The notes beneath the pieces were generated by a model. It did no database searches, had not been told where the DNA came from, and worked only from the letters and a program-made list of their open reading frames with translations. DNA of 25,155 nt from the NCBI GenBank assembly GCA_016295375.1, contig JAEDLI010000025.1, positions 1 through 25,155 of the forward strand. Reading direction: 5' to 3'. Numbering within the stretch: position 1 is the first letter of the stretch; every line of letters begins with the position of its first letter. Source of the DNA: Fibrobacter sp. (lineage in GTDB: Bacteria > Fibrobacterota > Fibrobacteria > Fibrobacterales > Fibrobacteraceae). Of this stretch, positions 15,182-20,679 are shown in pieces. A program made the translations under genes and the position numbers.

Positions 15182-15212
15182 ACCCTGTAATTTTTTTGCA
15201 GGGTATTTTTTT
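15182..15212 (+). terminator. Second, tandem intrinsic terminator
   Basis: ACCCTGTAA (15182-15190) pairs with TTGCAGGGT (15196-15204), including one G-U, around a T5 loop, followed by ATTTTTTT. It backs up the first terminator and separates pgk from the small secreted gene that begins 28 bases later. Confidence 0.75.
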
Positions 15213-15226
15213 GTTGCCGAAATAGA

Positions 15227-15234
15227 TATATTTC
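15227..15234 (+). promoter_or_regulatory. TATATTTC box, likely leaderless promoter
   Basis: TATATTTC ends six bases before the ATG at 15241, and no ribosome site lies between. With a -7-type element the transcript would start at or next to the ATG. Confidence 0.5.
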
Positions 15235-15240
15235 CTTTGT

Positions 15241-15666
15241 ATGAGATTTGCTTGTCTGTTCATTGTGTTGTTTGCGGTTCTCTTTGCTCATGCACAAAAG
15301 GTGGACACGACATCGGTCTCGGCGACCAATAACACTCAAGTTGTAGAGGATAACAATATTGCATGGATCCGCTACCAATATGAGCGGGCAATAAAGGTGG
15401 GAGATCGTCAAAAATCCTTGGGAACGGGGCTGGTGATTGGCGGTTGTGTAGGCATAACTGCGGGAATAGCTATTACGGTATACGCAATAAAATTGATTAA
15501 CGATAATGACCATAAAAAACAAAAGGGAGATTGTGGTTCGGCTGATGGCGGTCCTATGTTTGTTATGTTTATGGGGACAGGTACGATGGTTGTTGGTGGA
15601 GCAGCTATTGTGACAGGAATTATTTTTAAAATAATGTATATTGATGAACATCATGTCTATTGCTGA
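15241..15666 (+). CDS. Small secreted two-helix protein
   Basis: I do not recognise this 141-residue protein. It has a signal peptide (MRFACLFIVLFAVLFAHA), a short mature N-terminus (QKVDTTSV), an amphipathic stretch (WIRYQYERAIKVGDRQKSL), then two Gly-rich hydrophobic helices at about 61-83 (GTGLVIGGCVGITAGIAITV) and 106-134 (GTGTMVVGGAAIVTGIIF) joined by a charged loop with Cys. The layout matches the protein at 16283, with which it also shares AQxxDTTxV after the signal peptide, so they are probable paralogues. The start has no ribosome site and sits six bases from a TATATTTC box. It is more AT-rich than pgk. The next gene overlaps its end. Likely envelope-located; role unknown. Confidence 0.75.
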   Translation: MRFACLFIVLFAVLFAHAQKVDTTSVSATNNTQVVEDNNIAWIRYQYERAIKVGDRQKSLGTGLVIGGCVGITAGIAITVYAIKLINDNDHKKQKGDCGSADGGPMFVMFMGTGTMVVGGAAIVTGIIFKIMYIDEHHVYC

Positions 15667-16000
15667 ATTATCGAAGAATTTTCATGCCGAACATCGCGGG
15701 AACTGTGCCATGTCGGTAGCCTACGGTTATGCCCGTACCACGGGCAAGTCCGAAGCGGAGGCGGTAGACGCCGCCGAGATGTTCCGTGCTTTCGGTGGAG
15801 GTAAGGCCCCGAACGGCCAATGCGGTGCGCTCTATGCGGCCAAGATGATGCAGCCCGACCATGCCGAAGCCATCGAGGATTTTTTCAGGCGTGGGGCACA
15901 GAATTTTACCAAGTGCGCCGAAATTCGCCCGAACAAGGTCATCCCGTGCAACCGCTGCGTGGAACTTGCGGGCGAAGCTTTGGACTTCTTGAACCAGTAG
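15653..16000 (+). CDS. C_GCAxxG_C_C family redox protein
   Basis: Putative redox-active cytoplasmic protein of about 115 residues in the C_GCAxxG_C_C family. NCAMSVAYGYA near residue 18, the Gly-rich FGGGKAPNGQCGALYAAK, then KCAEIR and CNRCVELAGEAL supply the conserved Cys residues. Family members are thought to bind metal or act as small redox proteins; no substrate is known. I chose the ATG at 15653 (MSIAELSKNF), which overlaps the end of the previous gene by 14 bases; ATGs at 15641 and 15644 are alternatives. None has a strong ribosome site, so coupling to the upstream gene is plausible. Its GC content is much higher than that of the overlapping gene, which suggests the two have different histories. 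Confidence 0.85.
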   Translation: MSIAELSKNFHAEHRGNCAMSVAYGYARTTGKSEAEAVDAAEMFRAFGGGKAPNGQCGALYAAKMMQPDHAEAIEDFFRRGAQNFTKCAEIRPNKVIPCNRCVELAGEALDFLNQ

Positions 16001-16050
16001 CGGCGTTCGTGTAAAAACTCTGCGTCGCCTAAGGAGTTGCGCTCGGAGGG

Positions 16051-16206
16051 CTAAGCCCGCCCTTGTTGTTTCTCCGGCGCCTTTTCGTCGTGTTCCTCGA
16101 TTTTGCTGACCTTGGTGAACCAGTAGTCTTCGCTGTTGATGGAACTCATGTTGTTCACGAGGGCGTCGAGGTCGATGTTGTTTAAGTCGTTGTTTTCGTT
16201 GGGCAT
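16051..16206 (-). CDS. Small hypothetical acidic protein (51 residues)
   Basis: A short cytoplasmic protein, MPNENNDLNNIDLDALVNNM at the start, then a YWFTKVSKIEEHDEK segment. I do not recognise it. The ATG at 16204-16206 is favoured over longer starts because AGGAT lies four bases upstream and a TATATTCA box overlaps this region; a longer frame to 16320 would run through the divergent gene. A GGGCTAAGCCC dyad overlaps its stop. The sequence looks like a real low-complexity acidic N-terminal half with an ordered tail, but the short length leaves doubt. Confidence 0.55.
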   Translation of the reverse strand: MPNENNDLNNIDLDALVNNMSSINSEDYWFTKVSKIEEHDEKAPEKQQGRA

Positions 16207-16269
16207 ATCCTGAATATATAAAATCCCTGATGCTAGCGTTGTCTGGAGTCGGGATTTGCTGGTATTTTT

Positions 16270-16277
16270 TATCTTTC
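16270..16277 (+). promoter_or_regulatory. TATCTTTC box, likely leaderless promoter
   Basis: TATCTTTC ends five bases before the ATG at 16283, with no ribosome site between. Same arrangement as at 15227 and 19332. Confidence 0.5.
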
Positions 16278-16282
16278 TGTTC

Positions 16283-16924
16283 ATGAAAATCGCAATCTGC
16301 GTTTTTGTTCTTTTGCTCACTCTCCTAGCCCAGGCTCAGGAGATGGACACCACCTATGTCATAGACGAGCAGGGTCGTACTATCGGGCTTATCCACGAGA
16401 AGGGAACTGTTCCGAGAATTGCTCCTGTTGCCGCCCCTGCACCGACTTCGCAGAATTCTGAGCCGGTTTCTACTTCGGGGTCGAGTAGATACGTTAATGG
16501 CATAGACAGTGCCGCCTATTACCAGAACCTGGTGGAACGCTATACCCTTTCTGGAAAAAAGAAACGCAGTGCCGGAAACGGCATGATGATTGGTGGCGGA
16601 GCTGGCTTGCTGCTTGGAGTTCTCATGATGGTTGACGCGTATGAAGGGGCGGATCGCTGTGGAAATGAAGATTATGGCTGTAATGACGAAGAATTCCTAG
16701 AGTTTTTTACGGGGTATGGAGTAGCCATAGCAGGGGGAGTTGTTTTTGGTGTAGGTGTAACCCTCAAAATTGTAGGCGGTGCGAAACTTCGCCGTGCCGC
16801 ACGTTACCGGGAATCCCTGGAACGTTACAATTCAAGCCGCCTTCAGGCACTGGAGTTTAGATTAGAACCGTCAATCAATCCATATAACGGTTCTTATGGC
16901 AGTAAACTGTCTCTAAGTTTCTAA
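16283..16924 (+). CDS. Secreted two-helix protein, paralogue of the 15241 gene
   Basis: I do not recognise this 213-residue protein. It has a signal peptide (MKIAICVFVLLLTLLAQA) and mature start QEMDTTYVIDEQGRTIG. A Pro/Ser-rich linker (APVAAPAPTSQ) follows, then an amphipathic helix (AAYYQNLVERYTLSGKKKR), a Gly-rich helix at 100-118 (GMMIGGGAGLLLGVLMMV), a Cys loop (CGNEDYGC), and a second Gly-rich helix at 142-164 (GYGVAIAGGVVFGVGVTLKI). The tail is Arg-rich (RRAARYRESLERY). Arrangement and the AQxxDTTxV start match the 15241 protein. The frame is open upstream to 16256, but the ATG at 16283 gives the clean signal peptide. It lacks a ribosome site and has a TATCTTTC box five bases away. Probably an envelope protein; function unknown. 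Confidence 0.75.
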   Translation: MKIAICVFVLLLTLLAQAQEMDTTYVIDEQGRTIGLIHEKGTVPRIAPVAAPAPTSQNSEPVSTSGSSRYVNGIDSAAYYQNLVERYTLSGKKKRSAGNGMMIGGGAGLLLGVLMMVDAYEGADRCGNEDYGCNDEEFLEFFTGYGVAIAGGVVFGVGVTLKIVGGAKLRRAARYRESLERYNSSRLQALEFRLEPSINPYNGSYGSKLSLSF

Positions 16925-16930
16925 AAATTC

Positions 16931-16938
16931 TATCTTTG
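16931..16938 (+). promoter_or_regulatory. TATCTTTG promoter-like box upstream of the lipoprotein
   Basis: TATCTTTG, identical to the box at 4403-4410, lies 31 bases before the ATG at 16970, leaving a leader with the ribosome site AGGATAG. It would drive the lipoprotein-hisH-ispF unit. Confidence 0.45.
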
Positions 16939-16969
16939 GCGCCGGTGGATGGGCAAAAAAAGGATAGAT

Positions 16970-18163
16970 ATGAAGTTAATACCCCTGGCCCTTTTGTTTT
17001 TTTGTCTCGTTGCAGTAAATGGCTGCAGCGATGACGAGTCTTCTACTCAGCCTGAATTCGGAGATGATTTGGGAGAAGCTTCCACTCAAGAAGTGTTGGA
17101 TTCGTGTGCGGTTTCGGAAGAAGGGACATACCGTTGGATGGCCGATAGTGTGACGTTTCAGTATTGTGAAGCGGGACTATGGAAGACCGATACAGTTAAG
17201 GCGCATACGCCGGGATTTGACCCGTGTCAATTTAATTTCGGTGCAGCTTGGCAAGGTACTCACGAAGAGTATTTTTATTACAATGGTCTTGATTACGTGT
17301 CTGTCTGGCTTGGAGATAATAACCGGTATAGTGTTTTTGAACGGCGTATGGTGGAAATGAGCTTGCAAACACATGCGACTCCAATGATTTATGCTTACGT
17401 GATTGCGGAATTCGGGAAGGATATGGGTATGGACGATTGTGATGTCGCGAGGGCAAGGGGAAAACAATCCCTTTGCGTATATGGAGCGGATTTGATTCGT
17501 GAGTATTTTGTGGATTCCATATTATATCGTTATCGGAGCTATGCAGATGGCTTGGCTAGTCAGGTGAGGTATAAGATTGACAGTACAAAGAAGTATGAGC
17601 CCATCTGGATGATCGAACCGGACTTTTATCAGTATTCGGAGATGGCATCGGAACAGAGTGTGGCCAATCACGGAGAGGAACAACAAAATGGCGGCATTCC
17701 TGATTCTATGATGGGCGTTTATTTCAAGCAGATTGTAGATACCATCAAGGCTTATTTGCCCGATGCCAAGATTGCCATAGATATTTCTCCCTGGGTTTCC
17801 GACAAGGATTCAATGGGGCTAGAAAAGTGGTTTTCCAATTTCGACATGTCCCTGGTGGATTACGTGAGTACTTCTGGTGGTCGCACTTTGGCTAATTCTG
17901 AAAAAATCAGGAGCGCCAACAAGCTCACGTGGAAAAAACTTTACGATACACTGAAAAAGCCTATTCTTGCAGACGTAGGTTATTCAACAGGTGGAAAGGC
18001 CACCAAGCACGACACGACCTGGGATGATATTTCTAATTTGGAAGTACGAGCCAAGGATGGGGTTGTCGGGGTGATGCAGATGGATGCCGCTCTGGACTAC
18101 CCGTTGCGGGCAAGCTATATCCGCTCACGCTTGCAGGTGGATTATCCCTGGTGCAAGGAGTAA
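16970..18163 (+). CDS. Lipoprotein, possible TIM-barrel glycoside-hydrolase-like domain
   Basis: A 397-residue lipoprotein: MKLIPLALLFFCLVAVNGC with the lipid-accepting Cys at 19, then a Ser/Glu-rich spacer and a Cys-containing segment (DSCAVSEEGTYRW). The main domain starts near FNFGAAWQG and contains VSVWLGDN, PMIYAYVIAEFG, PIWMIEPDFYQ (E216-P-D218), AKIAIDISPW, VDYVSTSGG and PILADVGYSTGG. This run of strands ending in acidic residues suggests a TIM barrel. The IEPD tetrad recalls the GH6 signature, though the rest does not clearly match, so I only suggest a glycoside-hydrolase-like fold. I start at 16970 because AGGATAG precedes it and the leader is canonical; the frame is open to 16949. 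Its last codons carry the hisH ribosome site (AAGGAG), so the genes are probably cotranscribed. Confidence 0.75.
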   Translation: MKLIPLALLFFCLVAVNGCSDDESSTQPEFGDDLGEASTQEVLDSCAVSEEGTYRWMADSVTFQYCEAGLWKTDTVKAHTPGFDPCQFNFGAAWQGTHEEYFYYNGLDYVSVWLGDNNRYSVFERRMVEMSLQTHATPMIYAYVIAEFGKDMGMDDCDVARARGKQSLCVYGADLIREYFVDSILYRYRSYADGLASQVRYKIDSTKKYEPIWMIEPDFYQYSEMASEQSVANHGEEQQNGGIPDSMMGVYFKQIVDTIKAYLPDAKIAIDISPWVSDKDSMGLEKWFSNFDMSLVDYVSTSGGRTLANSEKIRSANKLTWKKLYDTLKKPILADVGYSTGGKATKHDTTWDDISNLEVRAKDGVVGVMQMDAALDYPLRASYIRSRLQVDYPWCKE

Positions 18164-18167
18164 ATTT

Positions 18168-18782
18168 ATGAGTGTAATCGTCGTAGATTACAATGCAGGA
18201 AACCTGACTTCGGTAATGAATGCGCTCTCCCACATTGGTGTAGACGCAAAGTCCAGTCGGGATGCCGATGAGATTGCAAAGGCAACGCGTCTGGTGTTCC
18301 CGGGCGTCGGGGCGGCTGCGTCTGCCATGGAGACCCTCTCCCGCACGGGTATCGGGGATTCCATCAAGACTGTGGTAAAAGCCGGGAACCCGGTGCTGGG
18401 AATCTGTATTGGTTGCCAAATCATTCTGGAAGAAAGCGAAGAAGACGGCGGCGTGAAGACCCTCGGTCTCATTCCGGGACGTGCTGTGCGGTTCAAGGAC
18501 GAACCGGGCCTGAAGATCCCCCACATGGGCTGGAACCAGGTGAACTTTACCCAGGATCATCCGATTATGGCTGGCATCCGGAACGGTTCGGACTTTTACT
18601 ACGTGCATTCGTACCATCCGGTGGTACCTGCGGAGAACGCCTTTGCGGAAACCACCTACGGCACCCAGACCTTCCAGGGGCTTATCGGCAAGGACAACCT
18701 GGTGGCCTCCCAGTTCCATCTGGAAAAGAGCGGCGATGTGGGGCTGAAAGTCTTGGAAAATTTCTGTAATTGGAACCCTTGA
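18168..18782 (+). CDS. hisH: Imidazole glycerol phosphate synthase subunit HisH
   Basis: Class I glutamine amidotransferase subunit that supplies ammonia to HisF in histidine synthesis. Of 204 residues, VDYNAGNLTSV at the start and GVGAAASAM are typical. The catalytic Cys80 lies in GICIGCQ (usually GICLGMQ), LIPGRAVRF follows, IPHMGWN and FYYVHSY are standard, and the triad closes with His184 and Glu186 in SQFHLEKSG (usually HPEKS). The triad is complete although Pro has become Leu. The ATG at 18168 has AAGGAG at the right distance, contributed by the end of the upstream gene. HisF, its obligatory partner, is not in the window; ispF follows seven bases after the stop. The isolated setting suggests the histidine genes are scattered. 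Confidence 0.95.
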   Translation: MSVIVVDYNAGNLTSVMNALSHIGVDAKSSRDADEIAKATRLVFPGVGAAASAMETLSRTGIGDSIKTVVKAGNPVLGICIGCQIILEESEEDGGVKTLGLIPGRAVRFKDEPGLKIPHMGWNQVNFTQDHPIMAGIRNGSDFYYVHSYHPVVPAENAFAETTYGTQTFQGLIGKDNLVASQFHLEKSGDVGLKVLENFCNWNP

Positions 18783-18789
18783 GGTGAGT

Positions 18790-19278
18790 ATGGAAAAAGT
18801 TTATCGCTCCGGAATCGGTTTTGACGTTCACAAGCTGGTAGAAGGCCGCAAGTGCATTATCGGCGGGGTGGACATTCCCTACGAGAAAGGCCTCTTGGGC
18901 CACAGCGATGCCGACGTGCTGTTGCATGCCATCAGTGACGCTCTTTTGGGTGCTGCCGGTCTGGGCGACATCGGAACCTACTTCCCCGATACGGACCCTG
19001 CCTTCAAGGGCGCCGACAGTCTGGAACTGCTCCGCAAGGTGGGGGAAGAAGTCCGCAAGGCCGGTTTTGAAATCGTGAACATCGACAGTATTGTGATGTG
19101 CGAACGGCCCAAGGTGAACCCTCACAAGGACCAGATGAAGGCGAACATCGCCCGAGTGCTTGGCCTGGACGTGAAACAGATTGGAATCAAGGGAACTACC
19201 ACCGAAAAGTTGGGATTTACGGGTCGTGGCGAAGGTATTGCCAGCCAGGCAATAGCCATGGTTTACAGTTTGGTTTGA
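18790..19278 (+). CDS. ispF: 2-C-methyl-D-erythritol 2,4-cyclodiphosphate synthase
   Basis: Fifth-stage enzyme of the MEP isoprenoid pathway, cyclising CDP-ME 2-phosphate to MEcPP with release of CMP; it works as a trimer. The 162 residues fit the family. Metal ligands are D12 and H14 in GIGFDVH and H46 in LLHAI. GHSDADVLLHAI, DIGTYFPDTDP and the C-terminal KGTTTEKLGFTGRGEGI (CDP-binding) are all present. The ATG at 18790 is preceded by GAGGTGA; a GTG at 18784 in the same frame is unlikely. It follows hisH by seven bases in one transcription unit. No other MEP genes are nearby. After it, 19279-19331 is AT-rich with no gene. Confidence 0.97.
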   Translation: MEKVYRSGIGFDVHKLVEGRKCIIGGVDIPYEKGLLGHSDADVLLHAISDALLGAAGLGDIGTYFPDTDPAFKGADSLELLRKVGEEVRKAGFEIVNIDSIVMCERPKVNPHKDQMKANIARVLGLDVKQIGIKGTTTEKLGFTGRGEGIASQAIAMVYSLV

Positions 19279-19331
19279 TTTGGCTCAAATTTGCGGGTTT
19301 GTGCAGGATTGCGCTTGCTTAAAACAAAATA

Positions 19332-19339
19332 TATATTTC
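19332..19339 (+). promoter_or_regulatory. TATATTTC box with TTG -33, likely leaderless promoter
   Basis: TATATTTC ends five bases before the ATG at 19345. TTG at 19309-19311 lies 20 bases upstream of the box, close to the Bacteroidota spacing. No ribosome site is present. Confidence 0.5.
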
Positions 19340-19344
19340 GGTAT

Positions 19345-19757
19345 ATGAAACGACTGTCTTGTGTTTTTGCCTTGGGTGCCGTTGCTCCCTTGTTTGCGGA
19401 GGATTTACCCAGCCATATAGATGTGATCATTGATTCCGCGTCAAGTTCCAGTTTGGAGAATGAAAATAGCTCCGGCTCGGCAGCGACAATGTCGGCTAGT
19501 TCCGCTTCGGCGTAAAGCAGAGCAGTTCCAGCCGTAGTCTGGATGATTCGCCCCTGCTGCCGGTAATTTCACATGACACTCTCAGGAATTCCTTGCCGAA
19601 TAATGGCGAGGCTTCGATGGCGCTTCCCCGTGGTGTTTCTGCACCTGTCGCTCAGGGAGTGGATCGCTGGTTCTATTTGTAGGGACGCCTGCTGAAAGGC
19701 AAACCTACGGTTAAGGGAACCTATTATCACAATGGCAAGGCCGTTGTGGTAAAGTAA
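19345..19757 (+). pseudogene. Broken Ser-rich secreted protein with GRLLKGKP-type C-terminus
   Basis: The first 57 residues read as a signal peptide (MKRLSCVFALGAVAPLFAE) and a Ser-rich linker (IIDSASSSSLENENSS) before TAA at 19513. In another frame the same protein clearly continues: SSSSRSLDDSPLLPVISHD, ASMALPRGVSAPVAQGVDRWFYL, then an in-frame TAG at 19680-19682, and finally GRLLKGKPTVKGTYYHNGKA ending with TAA at 19755-19757. The tail resembles short C-terminal motifs of Fibrobacter secreted proteins. Two independent lesions (a frameshift near 19515 and a nonsense codon) point to a pseudogene. The promoter box and start look intact. Next to it lies another decayed gene. Confidence 0.75.
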
Positions 19758-19820
19758 AATAGAATAATGGCGCAAGGCGTCAGGCGCCGTTTGCGTAGAT
19801 TTAATTCAAGAATATTTAAA

Positions 19821-20472
19821 ATGACTTTGTTCAAAAAATCCGTTTTCTTTGTGGCCCTACTGGGTGCTGTTCTTTGCTGGTCGGCAGACGACCCTAAGCC
19901 CTATGTAGAAGGTGATGCGTTGCCCAACGCTCTCAAGTTTTATCCGCCTCCGCCGGACACGAATTCGGCGGCATTTGCCTACGACATGGCGCAGTATAAG
20001 TGGGGAAAGTCTGTGCGGGTAACTGATACGGCTCGTGCAAATTTGGCCATCGCACAAGCTGTGACGGACGATGCCGAGATGGCGAAAATGTTCAGCGAAG
20101 CCTTTGGCATGGAAATTTCGGAAAAGAACACGCCCGCCTCACGGAGCCGACCTTGATTCCGAGCGCCGAAAAAGGCCTCCTGAATAACGGCTCGTACCCT
20201 TCGAGTCATACCGTTTGTGGCTGGGGCATGGCGCTCCTGCTTGCTGAAATCAATCCGGCGGCCCAAGACGCACTGCTAAAGTACGGCTACGAATGGGGCC
20301 AGAGCTGTGTAATTGCGGGTTACCACTGGCAAAGTGATATCGAGGCCTCCAAGGCCGTGGTTACGGCAGTTTTTGCCCGCATAATGCCGAAGAGGAGTTC
20401 CTTGCCGACATGAAAAAGGCCAGGGACGAATTCAAGAGGCTTTCGGCCAAGCAAAAGAAAAAGACGAAATGA
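19821..20472 (+). pseudogene. Class A non-specific acid phosphatase (PAP2/PhoN type), degraded
   Basis: The N-terminal part (19821-20156) has a signal peptide (MTLFKKSVFFVALLGAVLCWS) and family sequence LPNALKFYPPPPDTNSAAFA and MFSEAFGMEISEKNTPA. It then jumps, out of frame, to EPTLIPSAEKG, skipping what should be about 35-40 residues with the first phosphatase motif (KxxxxxxRP). The second frame has the other two motifs, GSYPSSHT and GYHWQSDIEASK. A single-base shift near 20381 then moves the tail into a third frame (NAEEEFLADMKKARDEFKRL, ending 20470-20472). With a deletion of catalytic residues and two frame changes, it cannot make a normal enzyme. Class A enzymes are periplasmic phosphomonoesterases; a Na/Pi transporter lies just downstream. 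Confidence 0.88.
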
Positions 20473-20541
20473 TTTGCCTTTTACAGAAATTGGATAGACT
20501 GCTTGCGTATAAGCGTTCTCTAACCAAAAAATAAGGTTGTT

Positions 20542-20575
20542 CCCCTTTGACGATTCAAGGGGGATTTCTATTTTT
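20542..20575 (+). terminator. Probable intrinsic terminator after the acid phosphatase remnant
   Basis: CCCCTTTG (20542-20549) pairs with CAAGGGGG (20556-20563), with one G-U, around ACGATT, followed by ATTTCTATTTTT. The T tract is interrupted, so efficiency is uncertain; an attenuator for nptA is possible. Confidence 0.55.
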
Positions 20576-20600
20576 GTGTATAGATTTAGAAACAAATGAT

Positions 20601-20679
20601 TCTACGACGCAAATCCGGACTAGCTGAAAGGCAGCGACGATGACCCCGGTAAGCGGCGCCAATGAATAGGAAAACCTAT
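20601..20679 (+). promoter_or_regulatory. Structured leader of the Na/Pi cotransporter gene
   Basis: A nested stem is visible: CCGG (20615-20618) with CCGG (20646-20649), enclosing GCTG (20623-20626) with CAGC (20632-20635). A further hairpin, ATAGG-AAAA-CCTAT (20666-20679), pairs the AGG ribosome site with the start-codon region. The segment is more GC-rich than its surroundings. Fragments such as CGCAAA and CTGAAAGG recall GEMM-type riboswitches, but the full consensus is not met. No promoter was identified in 20473-20600. Confidence 0.45.
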
